From: Anodontia alba
Taxonomy: Eukaryota > Mollusca > Bivalvia > Lucinida > Lucinidae
Direction: 5' to 3'
Assembly (NCBI GenBank): GCA_964016985.1
Contig: OZ024827.1
Location: 58,343,643 to 58,407,642, forward strand
Length of the DNA stretch: 64,000 nt
Below the pieces are notes generated by a model that made no database searches, had not been told where the DNA came from, and saw nothing but the letters and a program-made list of their open reading frames with translations. This document shows, piece by piece, positions 35,651-48,040 of the stretch. Both the position numbers and the translations under genes were made by a program. The first letter of the stretch is position 1. Each line of letters opens with the position of its first letter.

Positions 35651-37919
35651 CGTCATATGGGTTTAAGATAAAATTCGTTTAATCTTTAACCAATATGCAT
35701 CAACGGTGACTCGTTATTCTGTATTCGTACGTAGAAAATGAGTACTTAGTCATTAGAATTATGTATGATTGAAATAGAGATAATGGGATCTAAATGGATG
35801 TATCTTCATGAACTGAATCGGAGGATAATATCCATTCGAAAAACTAGACCTTGTTTTAGGCTTAGCTTAACAAGCGTAGAATTGAATTATTTTCAAGTAT
35901 TCATGAAGTCGTTACGCTCTGAATACTGAGAAAACTATAAAATATTCTTTAGGAAAAAAAATTATTTTTTTTATCTGTAACAAAAAAGTGACTAGTCTAT
36001 AATGTTAGCTAGATTTAGACCCGGAACGCAGCGAGAAGGTCAATCTAACTTAAAAATAAGTTGAGAAAGATAAATAATGAAGATAGATATATAACTATCG
36101 GTATAATATATTATCTCCAATTATTATCAAATAATCTAAATGTTCGAAAAAGTATCACAAAAAGTAAGATTTGACCAGGAACGTAGGTGCAGCACTTACT
36201 ACGTTGTGAAGTTTATATATAAAAATTTCTATATTATGAATTGAGGTAGTGCATTTCAAAATCATCGAAAAGTGTTGAAATGACTTATTTTGTGGAAAGA
36301 ATAAATATCCAGTTTCGGAAAGGATATTTATCTATGTATATAGACCATTTTTGATGCGAACTGAAAATCAAGATACTAATCTTTGCATTACTCGCAAACT
36401 GAACTTGAACTCTTAGCGAGAAGGAGTATGATCCCTTTAACGAATGTAAACATAAAAAAGGGGGTAAAGAGATAAAGAAGTGTATCTTAATTCTTTACCG
36501 ACTCGTAAATAAGGATGTTTTCCCTCTTTTCTAAACCTAGAATGCACATAGTAGAAGAAAGGGATGATTAAAATTAAAATGATAGTATCTGCTATTATGA
36601 GGTAAACTACCGTAAATTAACCTCTAAGCATATATTAAAAATATATATATATAAACATAATCTAAGGCTTCAGTAAATTTAGAGGAAGGAAAAGATTGAC
36701 TTTGGCAGTTTCTGAATAGTTACAAAGTCAATAAGAAATTTAAAAGGAAAAGTATTGTATAATACTTAATTTAGGCAATAATAATCGGTCATGTACCGAA
36801 TAATTAAAGCCTTTACTAAATATGTATCCATTGTCAATACCAAGGGGGGCGAGAAAATTTTTTATTGACATGGACTCTAGTTATAAGTAAAATATTAGAG
36901 GTATAGAGCTAATCGAAGCAAGGCTATTCCTCAATAAGAATAAGGTAGACCCATAATATACGTGAATTAATTGGGTCTAGGGATTATAAGTTTTAAACCT
37001 TCCTAATGATTTCTAGTCATAATCATTATAAAATTATTATTCCCAGATTAAGAATCTTCAGCGTAATAGATTCTAACTGAGACAAAATTTTCTGGTATAT
37101 TGTTATCGTAGTCTTAAAAGATCCAGAAGAAAAATAAAAAGGGCAAAGTAAAGAACATATCGAATTAACGAATTATATATATGCTTAAATATAAAATTTT
37201 CTTCTTATTTTTTTATTTTATAGTAGAGTTTAGACAGATCACGACTGACCTAGATTCTTATAATCAATCAAAGATAGTATAAAATAGAATCAACTATTTT
37301 CCATGTACAAAGGCAAAAGGAAATATGTACCTCGACTAGAATTTTTTAATCGTAGAAAACTAGAGAGGTAGCAGATAAATAAATAAACTCTTAATTTATT
37401 TATCTGATTTGTGTAGATTTCTGATACCTTATGAATGAAATATTAATAGAAAGTAGAAAGGATCAATTGCTACTTTCTTGTCAATTTACTCCTTAGATTA
37501 CATGCTGATTACATATCGGAGCATGTAGAAAAACATGGGAGGAAAGAAGAAAGATTTTTAGATTTCGTGTATATTTTTCTTCTTATAAATAACGATAGTT
37601 TTATAGAGTTCACCTTTGTCTTAGAGCCGAATAAGGTGAATGTGTAAGAACTTAATTTCTTTGTAGTGAATAAAAAGACATATAATTATAGGTGGAAGTA
37701 TCTTCTACACTTAGTGAATGAATTGCGAATTTGATCGTAACCGATAATTCTTAATTCATTTTCAAGAATAAATATATATACAGAATTTTAAGTCTAGTTC
37801 AAAAATGATTGGACAGAATTCAACAATATAAGGGGCTACTAGGTATTAGAACCCATCGCTGTCATTCTATAACCTATAACCCAAGACTATACATGTCTAT
37901 AGTGCTTAATAAATAAAAA

Positions 37920-38700
37920 CATGTTGAGCGAGTACTAGTGACTACTACTCGGTCACTAGTAATCCGCCACAATGACGTGACACTATTCTACAAAACTACT
38001 GCCCGGTGGAATTTCGTTAGAATGACCTGGCACTAGTCTACGAACTGCCGGCCGGTGAAATTTTCATTAGAGTCAAAAGTTAACCTCTTTCTAGCGAATG
38101 AAAGAGATAAAACATAATTTGAATGACCTGGCACTAGTCTATGAACTGCTGCCCGGTAAAAATTTTGTTATAGTCAGAAGTTTAACTCTTTCTAGCGGAT
38201 GAAAGAGATAAAACATAAGTTAATTTAAAATATTAATGGAATTACACTCCCTGTAATAAGTCAATAGAATATTAAAGATTCTAGTCTGATTCGGGAAAGA
38301 CTGTACAGAATTTTATGTATAAAAGGTTACTATGTATTTCACTTAATAACCTATATCCATTGACTTAAATGTGTATGTTGCTCTATGAACAATAATAGAT
38401 TGTTCGGGAATTAGTGATCACTATTTTGACACTAGTTACCCGCAATAATGACTGGACACTATTATTCGTAACTGTTGCCCGGTAAAGTTACAAATAATTA
38501 GACAAATTGATCGGATAGCAGTATTCGTAACTCGTCCGATGAAAAAAAGAGATTAAATATGAAATTGACCGAGCACAAGTATTCAAAACTTTTTCCCGGT
38601 TATAATTAATTATTAGGCAAAACTGACCAGACACTTTTCTGTAAAAGTTTGCCTGGTGAAAAATCAGAAATAATATGATAAAATGACCGGGTATAAGTAT
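37920..38700. repeat. Degenerate minisatellite (TGACCTGGCACTAGTCT... CTGCCCGGT units)
   Basis: Loose repeats of a 45- to 110-bp unit contain AATGACC(T/G)GGCACTAGTCTA and ACTGCTGCCCGGTGAAA. A related, more regular GACTGGTGCCTGGTGACC minisatellite occupies the same relative place beside the matching terminal arm at 49075-49375. Confidence 0.5.
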
Positions 38701-40631
38701 CCCATCAGTAGAGAATTGTCTTATAACCCATCAAGGGTTGACAAGTTCTTTACAATCAGCTTCTCCACCATGATAATCTTTAGCCAACTGAAGATCTCTG
38801 CAAATAAAAGTCCAGGAAAATCATGTCGTAAACTCTGAATAACCTGGAACGAAAAGAACCAAAAATATTCTGCATATATAAACACGACTTCCGAACCGAC
38901 CGCGCACGAGCATTGTGCCGAATAGCGAGAGTCGCGAAAACGCATGTCAAGAAAAGGCCAGTCAAAAAATACGTGAAATCGAAAATTGAAAATTTTAAAT
39001 AATAACATAGAAAGTGAAAGGAGTGATAAATAAACAAAAGAAACACAAGGATACAGAAATTTATCCGTGAGGAATGAAATAATCCAAATTTCTTTCACAG
39101 GTAAATAATCCTTGTTGAATTTCTTTGTCCACAGAAAAGAAACTGACACGTGATCAATTGAGCGGGAAGAGTTACGTCACACAGGTAACTACCTAAGGGA
39201 CCTTCTGGTTTAAGACTTTAATTGACGACTGAAAGGTCGTTTTTTCTGTGGAAGGTGTGAAAACAGAAGAGAATAGCACATTATCTATAGGTTAATGTAT
39301 TACGAAGTTAAAAAGGCTTGAACAGTATTGGTAGAGGGTCACCAAAGGATATTTTCTGCCATATTATATTACAATCTGTCCAGTGGATTCTGACAAGAAA
39401 ATCACAATCCGCCCAGTGGATTCTGACAAGAAGATTTTCAAAGTTCTCTTTATAGATATGTAGGGAAAATAAGCCCCGCCCCATAGCGGCCATGTTTTTT
39501 GACAAATCATGACGGTTTGAACAATATTGGTAGAGTGTCACCGAAGAAACATTCCTGCCAAGTTACACTGAAATCGGTCCATTTGTTTCTGACAAGAAGA
39601 TTTTTAAAGTTTTCTATACAAATATATAGGGAAAAATAAGCCCCGACCCCTAACGGCCATGTTTTTTAACGAATCACGACAGCTTGAACAATCTTGGTAG
39701 ATGGTCACCGAAGGAACATTCCTGCCTAGTTATATTGAAATTGGTCTGGTGGTTTCTGACAAGAAGATTTTTAAAGTGTTCTATATAGATGTATAGAGAA
39801 AATAAGCCCCACCCCCTAGTGGCCATGTTTTTTGACAAACCATGATGGTTTCAACAATCTTGGTAGACGGTTAATAAGGGAACATTTCTGCCAAGTTATA
39901 TTGAAATGGGTCCAGTGGTTTGTGACAAGAAGATTTTTAATTTTCTTTATAGATAAAAAAGGAAACTAAGCCTCACCTCCTGGAAGCCATGTTTTTTAAC
40001 GAATCATGATGGCTTGAACAATCTAGGTAAAGGATCACCAAAGAAACATTTCTGCCAAATTATACTGAAATCGGTCCAGTGGTTTCTGAAGATTTAAAAG
40101 TTTCTTTTTGGTTGCCATGGCAACCAGAATCCTGCATGGCTTCCAAATCATTGAACAATTTTCTGTCAGTATCACCCAAGAATCAATTCTGTGAAATTTG
40201 GTAAAAATTGGCCCAGTGGTTTAGGAGGAGATGTTGTATAAAGAAATAGTGCATGGACAGACGGACGTCCGGACATCCAGACGACGACGTTAAACGGTGA
40301 GTGAGCACAATAGCTCACCTTGAGCCTTCGGCTCAAGTGAGCGAAAAAGTAAGTAAATCATACTTACAGTTCTCATTTTCTGCAGATCCCCTCATGGTGC
40401 TTCACATTTGTGTTAAGTTTACAAGTATATCACAGAAACTGTTATTTTCAATGTTCAAAGACCCATAACTCAAAAAGTAATTAAGCCAGTCTACATGTCA
40501 CCTTGTGTTCTATATGTCATCTTATGTTGCTTTACATTTTTGCAAGGCTTCAAGAAAATCCAGTTCATAGAAAGGGTACAAGTATATGACTGGGATCACT
40601 ATTTACAATGTCCAAAGGGCAGTAACTCCAA

Positions 40632-43488
40632 CTAGACAAAGTGCCCAGTGGGGCACGTATACCCTCGACCAGCGCTACCGCCACTTTTTAAAGAGCACAA
40701 AGTATGTAGCTTTGACTCTGGAGATAGCAGTTGTATGCTATATGTTATAACATTGAAAAAATTCAATCACACATAATATGAAGCCCTTGACCTCAAAGGT
40801 CTGGAACAGGTGCAGGGATTGAGCTAAATAAAACTTTAGCCCTATAACTATCACCATATACCAGTGAAATCAATCAGTCTTTATAATATAAGCAAAAATG
40901 ACATTTGTATGATAAAACTGCAAGCCATGCACCAAGCCCCGCCACAGGGATATATTCCCTATGCACTTCTGTAGTATAAGGGCTGAAAATAATCTAAGTT
41001 AAACATGAGGAGAAGCAATAAACAGTTATTTCATAATTCAAAAAAAAAAAAACACACCAAAAGGTCTAAGTTAAAATGCAATAAAAAGTGACAAAAAATA
41101 ATTTCAGGATTCTGAAAAAAACAATATGCATATCTTCAGACCATCCTAAAAGCGTGTGTAAAGTTTCAAAAGGATCGGCCTGAAAATGTAGGAGGAGTTG
41201 CGCGTACAAGGTACATACTCCCTATACATTTCTGTAGTATTAGGGCTCGAAAAAAGTCTAAGTTAAAAATGCAAAAAATGTAATAAAAAATAATTTCAGG
41301 ATTCTAAAAAAACAATATGCATATCTTCAGACCATCCTAAAAGCGCCTGTAAAGTTTGAAAAGGATTGGCCTAAAACTGTAGGAGGAGTTGCGGGCAGAA
41401 GGTACATACTCCCTATATATTTCTGTAGTATTAGGGCTCGAAAAAAGTCTTAGTTAAAAATGCAAAAAATGTGATAAAAAATAATTTCAGGATTCTGAAA
41501 AAACAATATGCATATCTTCAGACCATCCTAAAAGTGCCTGTAAAGTTTGAAAAGGATTGGCCTAAAACTGTAGGAGGAGTTGTGGGCAGAAGGTACATAT
41601 TCCCTATACATTTCTGTAGTATTAGGGCTCGAAAAAAGTCTAAGTTAAAAATGCAAAAAATGTGATAAAAAATAATTTCAGGATTCTGAAAAAACAATAT
41701 GCATATCTTCAGACCATCCTAAAAGCACCTGTAAAGTTTAAAAAGGATTGGCCTAAAACGGTAGGAGGAGTTGCGGGCAGAAGGTACATACTCCCTATAC
41801 ATTTCTGTAGTATTAGAATCATGAAGCGTTGAACAATATTGGTAGAAGGTTACAAAAGAAACATTCCTGCCGTATTATATTGAAATCAGTCCAGTGGTTT
41901 CTGACAAGAAGATTTTTAAAGTTTTCTATATAGATATATAGGGAAAATAAGCCCCGCCCCCTGGCGGGCATGTTTTTTGACGAATCCAAATGGCTTGAAC
42001 AATCTTGGTAAAGGATCACCAAAGGAACATTTCTGCAAAATTATATTGAAATCGGTCCAGTGGTTTCTGACAAGAAGATTTTTACAGTTTTCTATAGAGA
42101 TATAAAGGGAAAATAAGCCCCGCCCCCTGGCGGCCATGTTTTTTGACAAATCCATATGGCTTGAACAATCTTGGTAGAGGATCACCAAAGGAACATTTCT
42201 GCAAAATTATATTGAAATCGGTCCAGTGATTTCTGACAAGAAGATTTTTAAAGTTTTCTTTATAGATATATAGGGAAAATAAGCCCCATCCCCTGGCGGC
42301 CGTGTTTTTTGACGAATCCAAATGGCTTGAACAATCTTGGTAGAGGATCACCAAAGGAACATTTCTGCAAAATTACATTGAAATTGGTCCAGTGGTTTCT
42401 GACAAGAAGATTTTTAAAGTTTTCTATATAGATATATAGGGAAAATAAGCCCCGCCACCTGGCGGCCGTGTTTTTTGACGAATCCAAATGGCTTGAACAA
42501 TCTTAGTAGAGGATCACCAAAGGAACATTTCTGCAAAATTATATTGAAATGGGTCCAGTGGTTTCTGACAAGAAGATTTTGAAAGTTTTCTATATAGATA
42601 TATAGGGAAAATAAGCCCCGCCCCCTGGCGGCCGTGTTTTTTGACGAATCCAAATGGCTTGAACAATCTTGGTAGAGGATTACCAAAGGAACATTTCTGC
42701 AAAATTATATTGAAATCGGTCCAGTGGTTTCTGACAAGAAGATTTTTAAAGTTTTCTATATAGATATATAGGGAAAATAAGCCACGCCCCCTGGCGGCCA
42801 TTTTTTTGACGAATCCAAATGGCTTGAACAATCTTGGTAGAGGATCTCTAAAGGTACACTTCTGCAAAATTATATTGAAATCGGTCCAGTGGTTTCTGAC
42901 AAGAAGATTTTTAAAGTTTTCTATATAGATATATAGCGAAAATAAGCCGTGCCCCCTGGCGGCCGTGTTTTTTTGACGAATCCAAATGGCTTGAACAATC
43001 TTGGTAGAGGATCACCAAAAGAACATTTCTGCAAAATTATATTGAAATCGGTCCAGTGGTTTCTGACAAGAAGAATTTTAAAGTTTTCTATATAGATATA
43101 TAGGGAAAATAAGCCCCGCCCCCTGGCGGCCGTGTTTTTTGACAAATCCAAATGGCTTGAACAATCTTGGTAGAGGATCACCAAAGGAACACTTCTGTAA
43201 AATTACATTGAATTCGGTCCAGTGGTTTCTGATAAGAAGATTTTTTAAGTTTTTAGTTAAAAAATCTATTTTTAGCTCCTGTGACCCAGATATGCAATGG
43301 ACCGGAACCATTTGAACAACTTTGAAAGAGGACCAACCAAGGATCATTCCTGTGAAGTTTGGTCAAAATCCAATCAGTAGTTTAGGAGGAGATGTTGTTT
43401 AAAGATTGTGGATGGACAGACGGACGACGACGACGGACGGTGGGTGATCACAATAGCTCACCTTGAGCCTTTGGCTCAGGAGAGCTAA
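40632..43488 (+). mobile_element. Chimeric Helentron-like element with two unrelated cores
   Basis: Starts CTAGACAAAGTGCCCAGTGGGG, like the element at 13283. A first array of four to five units of about 191 bp (40970-41815: GGATTCTGAAAAAACAATATGC, TCTTCAGACCATCCTAAAAG, GTAGGAGGAGTTGCGGGC) passes directly, at about 41816, into a second array of eight 166-bp units. The 3' end is the common one: GACGACGACGACGGACGG, GCTCACCTTGAGCC hairpin, AGAGCTAA at 43488. No coding capacity. Confidence 0.7.
41826..43220 (+). repeat. Very uniform 166-bp tandem array, eight units
   Basis: The segment ending TGGCTTGAAC recurs at 42000, 42166, 42332, 42498, 42664, 42829, 42996 and 43162, a spacing of 166 (165-167). 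Units differ at few positions. 166 is not a multiple of three, so the 75- to 117-codon minus-strand frames that cross units change frame each time and are not genes. The same unit in 28140-33397 is far more diverged. Confidence 0.9.
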
Positions 43489-44324
43489 AAAGCATTTTAA
43501 TAAAATGACGACCAATTTGATTTTTTATGGGGTAGGAGGGTGGGGGGGGGGGGGGGTCAAAATATTATACCATAATATAATGACCCGCCCATGACTTTGA
43601 CCAGGCAATCATAATAGATTGCTAGAAGAAATGTAAAATGTTTCCTGTTATCATGAAAACCTCCAAAGAAGCATTTTAAGGGGTAGGAGGGGAGGTGGCG
43701 GGGGGTGGAGGGGGTCAAAATATTATACCATAATATATTGACCCACCCTTGGATTTCAACAGGATATCATAAATGATCCTTTTAAATAATGTGAAATGTT
43801 TTCTTTTATCATGTAAACCTACAAAAAAAGCATTTTAATTAAATGATGGCCAATTTGATTTTTTATGGGGTAGGAGTTGGGCGGTAGGTGGGGTCAGAAT
43901 ATTATACCATAATATATCGACCCGCCCATGACTCTGACCAGGCAATCATAATAGATTGCTAGAAGTAATATAAAATGGTTCCTGTTATCACGAAAACCTC
44001 TATAGAAGCATTTTCATCAAATGACGTCCTACTTGACTTTTTACGGGGTAGGAGAAGGGAGGTGGGGGGAGGGTGTGTCAAAATATTATACCATAATATA
44101 TTGACCCACCCTTGGATTTCAACAGGATATTATAAATGATCCCATTAAATAATGTTTAATGTTTTCTTTTATCATGTAAACCTAAAAAAAAAGCATTTTA
44201 ATTTAATGACGGCCAATTTGATTTTTCATGGGGTTATGAGTAAGAAGTAATGTAAAATGGTTCCTGTTATCATGAAAACCTCTAAAGAAGCATTTTCATT
44301 AAATGACGTCCTACTTGACTTTTT
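43489..44324 (+). repeat. Palindrome/G-tract tandem array, forward orientation (part 1)
   Basis: Units of about 180 bp. Each has a G-rich tract (GGGGTAGGAGGG...), then a near-palindrome GGTCAAAATATTAT-ACC-ATAATATATTGACC, then CCTTGGATTTCAACAGG or CATGACTTTGACCAGGC and ATCATGAAAACCTC. The palindromes are at about 43557, 43714, 43893 and 44079. A LINE interrupts the array at 44325. Confidence 0.85.
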
Positions 44325-46556
44325 GTTGTTCGTCTGTCATTACTGACAATGATCAATCCTAATCAACTGTGTGTTGTGTTATTATTTGTTCTAACTGAAT
44401 TTTTATGTATTTCTGTATTAAGAGTAGCATTGGGACCCTGGGTGAAGTTAGCTAGCTGTAAAAGTGCTTTAAACCCCCCGGTGGTTTGCTCTACTGACCG
44501 TTCTAAGGCGGTGGTCCCGGTGTTAGTCTTACTCTTTGTTGCTTTGTGGTTTATTCTACGAGGCGATTTGTTGTATGTCTTTCCGTGTGTCATTTTGTTC
44601 TTGTGTTTTTCAGTCCTTTTAGTATTGCGATTACCTCGCTTGGGGAAGAGAGAGCTAATCTTAGTGCTTTTCGTACGTTTGTTCGGTTTGTGCTTGTTTG
44701 GATTTGTCGGTTTCCTCTTCCTCTTGGGGTCTGGAAAGGGCTGCGGTTTGTGATTGTGGCACTCCCTGGACTTTTCTCTTACCTTTTTTCTAAGATGGCT
44801 GATGAGACCAATCTTAGCTCTAAACTGCCTGTTGCAGATAGAACAAGAGAGGTCTGAGGAACAAAGCTCTGTTGGTGATGCCTTAGCTCTGCCTTTCCGC
44901 TGTGCATGTTTCTGCTCAGCTTCGCTGATTCTTTTTGCTTCGTATTCACCAGCTCCCCTTTTTATGAGGCCTCGCCACTTTGTACGATCTTGTGCAATCT
45001 GTTCCCATAACTCTGTTGGTATGTTGATGTCTTTAAGGGAGGCTTTGAGGGTGTCCTTGTATCGCTTTTTCTGACCACCATGGGAGCATTTTCCTACTTG
45101 AAGTTCTCCATAGAGGATTTTCTTTGGCAAACGTTCATCAGGCATTCTGGTAACATGGCCTGTCCATCTTAACTGTGCCAATTTCAGAAGAGTATGTATA
45201 TTCTGCATCCCTGCCCTTTTCAGGACTTCTGTGTCTGGAATCCTGTCTTGCCACTTGATCTTTAGAAGTTTTCTAAGACAGCTTGTATGGAAGTGGTTCA
45301 GTCTTTTGGCATGCCGTTGGTAAACTGTCCGTTTCGCATGCCTATAATAGTGTTGGCAGCACTACCGATCTATATACTTTCAGCTTTGTGTCAAGTCTGA
45401 TTCCATTCAGTCCCAAATACTTCCACGTAGCCGGCCAAATGCTGCACTAGCTTTGGCAATTCTTGCATTGACTTCATCATCAATGTGCACAACTCTAGAC
45501 AATGTGCTTCCAAGGTAGGTGAACTTGTCTACCACTTGCAGTCGTTGACCTTTCACTGTGATGGTAGGCTCCTTGTAAGGCTTTCCAGGTGCTGGCTGAT
45601 ATACTACCTCAGTCTTTTTGATGCTGATTGTGAGATCATAACTGTCACATGAATCAGATACTTTATCCACACCTTTTTACAGTTTCTCTTCTGTTGGAGC
45701 ACCCTTTGCCATGTCATCAGCAAAGAGGAACTCGTCTAGCACCTCTGTCTGCACCTTAAGATTTAGCTTGCAACCTTCTTAGGTTGAAAAGTTTCCCATC
45801 AAAGCGATACCTAATAGGTATACCATTGTCACCATCCTGGAAAGCATCTGTAAGCATGGCAGAAAACATCATGCTGAACAGTGTTGAAGCTAGTACACAG
45901 CCTTGCTTAACTCCATTTGTCACAGGAAATGGATCAGAAAACTCACCATCATTTTGGACCCTTGTAAGCATACCATCATGGAACTGCCGCACCATTGCTA
46001 TGAATTTGGCAGGACAACCAAACTTTGCCATAATTTTCCAAAGTCCCTCACGACTGACTGTGTCAAATGCTTTGGTAAGGTCGACAAAGGTCATGTAGAG
46101 GTCCACATTCTGTTCCTGGCATTTTTCTTGAAGCTGTCGTGCTGTGAGGATCATGTCTATTGTTCCTCTGTTTTTCCTGAATCCACACTGGCTTTCTGGT
46201 AGAATCCCTGACTGTTCCAGGTGTTCATTCAATCGGTTCAGTAGGACCCTAGCAAGAATCTTCCCAGCAATTGACAATAAAAAGATGCCTCGATGATTGT
46301 CACAGAGCTGAGGATTCCCTTTCCTTTTGAATAGGTGGATAATTGTTGCATCCTTGAATTCTTGAGGGATGGCTTCTTTTCTCCACATAATGTGAAATAG
46401 TTCTGCCAGTTTCTCTGCAACTGGAGGACCTTCTGCTTTGTAGATCTCTGCAGGTATTGCATCTGATCCTGGAGCCTTGCCAGATGTCAGGAGTTTTATT
46501 ACTTTCACTGTTTCAGAGACGGTTGCGAGCTCATCAAGCAGAGGATTACATTCCAC
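44325..46556 (-). mobile_element. 5'-truncated LINE with 11-bp target duplication
   Basis: CTTGACTTTTT is present at 44314-44324 and 46557-46567. Removing the insert restores a normal unit of the surrounding array. The coding strand is minus, the 3' end is at the left, and the element is truncated in the reverse-transcriptase region at the right. Confidence 0.85.
44363..46556 (-). pseudogene. LINE reverse transcriptase with C-terminal zinc finger, inactivated
   Basis: Minus-strand reverse transcriptase of a non-LTR element, a different lineage from the one at 8224. 46556-45756 holds LTSGKAPGSDAIPAEIYK, an RGIFLLSIAGKILARVLLNR block, FRKNRGTIDMI, FVDLTKAFDTVSREGLW and GVKQGCVLASTLF. A TAA and frame change near 45770 separate it from the catalytic FADDM box at about 45714. 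A TAA near 45680 follows, then DKVSDSCDSYDLTISIKKTEVVYQP and the YLGS thumb motif (45670-45407). After another break, 45208-44363 has LRWTGHVTRMPDERLPKK and a C2H2-like finger (CSICNRQF...H...H) with a basic tail. Several breaks make it non-functional. Confidence 0.88.
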
Positions 46557-46567
46557 CTTGACTTTTT

Positions 46568-48040
46568 AAGTGGGGGTGGGGGGGGGGGTCAAAATATTAT
46601 ACCATAATATATTGACCCACCCTTGGATTTCAACAGGATATCATAAATGATCCCTTTAAATAATGTGAAATGTTTTCTTTTATCATGTAAACCTACAAAA
46701 CAAAAGCATTTTCATTAAATGACGACCAATTTATTTTTTGGGGGGGTAGGAGTGGGGGGGGTGGGGGTCAAAATATTATACCATAATATATTGACCCGTC
46801 CATGACTTTGACCAGGCAATCATAATAGATTGCTAGAATGAATGTAAAATGGTTCCTATTATCATGAAAACCTCCAAAGAAGCATTTTCATCAAATTTTC
46901 ATCAAATGACATCCTATTTGACTTTTTAAGGGGTAGGAGAGGGGAGGTGGGGTGGGGGGGGGGGTCAAAATATTATACCATAATATATTGACCCACTCTA
47001 TCATGAAAACCTTGGATCCAAAGAAGCATTTTCATTAAATGACGTCCCATTTGACTTTTTAAGGGTTAGGAGAGGGGAGATATTATAGTATAATATTTTG
47101 ACCCCCCCTCCCCCTCCCCACTCCTGCCATCCCTCAAAAATTGGAATAGACGTCATTTTATGAAAATGATTTTTTTTTAGGTTTCATGGTAAAGGGATCA
47201 ATTTCACATTATTTCTAGCAATGTCGTGATTGCCAGGTCAAAATCAGGGGTGGGTCATTATATTATGGTATGATATTTTGACCCCCCCCCCCCACCCTCC
47301 TCAGCCCACCCTACATCAAAAAGTGAAATGGGATGGCATTCCATGATAATGCATTTTTCAATTCTTCTTAATCAAAGGATCTATTTCACATTATTTTCAG
47401 CGATCCTTTTGGATTGCCTGTGTTCTAATCCCGGGGCGGGTCAATATATTATGGTATAATATTTTGACACCCCCCCCCCCCCACCCCTCCCCTCACCTCC
47501 TACCCCTCAAAAAGACAAATAGGATGGCAATTTATTGTTTTTCTTTTTTTTTAGGTTTTCATGTTACAAATCAACCATTTCACAGTATTTTCAGCAATGT
47601 GTTATGATTGCCAGGTCAAAGTCAGGGGTGGGTCAATATATTATGGTATAATATTCTGACCCCCACCCCCCACACCCCACCAGCCAACCCCACATCAAAA
47701 AGTCAAATGCATTTTTCAAGTCTTCATGATAAAATGAACAATTTCCCATTATTTACAGCGATCATTTATGATTGCCTATTCAAATCCAGGGGTGGGTCAA
47801 TATTTTATGGTATAATATTTTGCCCGAAATAAACGGCACACCATTTAAGTGCAGTGAAGCATTTTAAAATATACCTGGGATAAAACTAAGTAAGCCTATT
47901 AGTGACAGAACTTTTTGCATGACCCTAATAAAAGGAACTATTACACATCATTTCTAGCAATGTATTATGACTGCCTAGTCAAGGTCAGGGGCGGGTCAAT
48001 ATATTATGGTATAATATTCTGATAACGCCCCCCCCCCCCC
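46568..48040. repeat. Palindrome array continued, with orientation switch near 47.1 kb
   Basis: Forward units (G-tract then palindrome) lie at about 46572-47050. From about 47075 the order is reversed: palindrome GGTCAATATATTATGGTATAATATTTTGACC, then a C-tract, at about 47100, 47285, 47465, 47655, 47820 and 48020. The two halves are therefore inverted relative to each other. Several short open frames here come from repetition. Confidence 0.8.

Larger units (their letters stand above)
33398..39312. mobile_element. 5.9-kb AT-rich element with about 190-bp inverted terminal arms and no intact reading frame
   Basis: The sequence from 33425 to about 33600 (ACTTAACCTATAGATAATGTGC, ACCTTTCAGTCGTC, GGTCCCTTAGGTAGTTACC, GATCACGTGTCAG) recurs inverted at 39310-39130 with near identity. 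The left end also has a shorter inverted duplication (33398-33465 against 33665-33730). The interior is strongly AT-rich and lacks any open frame that looks coding. It includes a C-tract/T-tract, a TA run, a SINE scrap and a degenerate minisatellite. Inverted termini of this type occur in DIRS retrotransposons, but no tyrosine recombinase or reverse transcriptase is visible, so the class is undecided. Confidence 0.6.
31875..40345 (+). mobile_element. Helentron-like element split by a SINE and a 5.9-kb AT-rich element
   Basis: The 5' end is CAAGAGGACCATGATGGTCC with ATCGCTCACCTGAGC. About 165-bp units (GCTTGAACAATCTTGG etc.) run to 33397 and resume at 39313. The 3' end is GCTCACCTTGAGCCTTCGGC hairpin, AAGTGAGCGAA at 40345, with CGAA in place of CTAA. 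A SINE lies at 32287-32517 and the AT-rich element at 33398-39312. Without insertions the element would be about 2.3 kb. Confidence 0.65.

Noticed and set aside
38721..39149. 142-codon minus-strand frame beside the right arm of the AT-rich element
   Set aside because: Very hydrophobic, Phe/Leu-rich, AT-driven composition, not conserved in the related arm at 49690-50095; probably chance.
41819..43347. Series of overlapping 67- to 117-codon minus-strand frames with similar peptides
   Set aside because: They are produced by the 166-bp tandem array. The period is not a multiple of three, so frames change from unit to unit, and the same peptides break up in diverged copies elsewhere.
44349..45074. 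Plus-strand hydrophobic frames of 103 to 134 codons
   Set aside because: They lie antisense to the LINE reverse-transcriptase tail, which has recognisable motifs.
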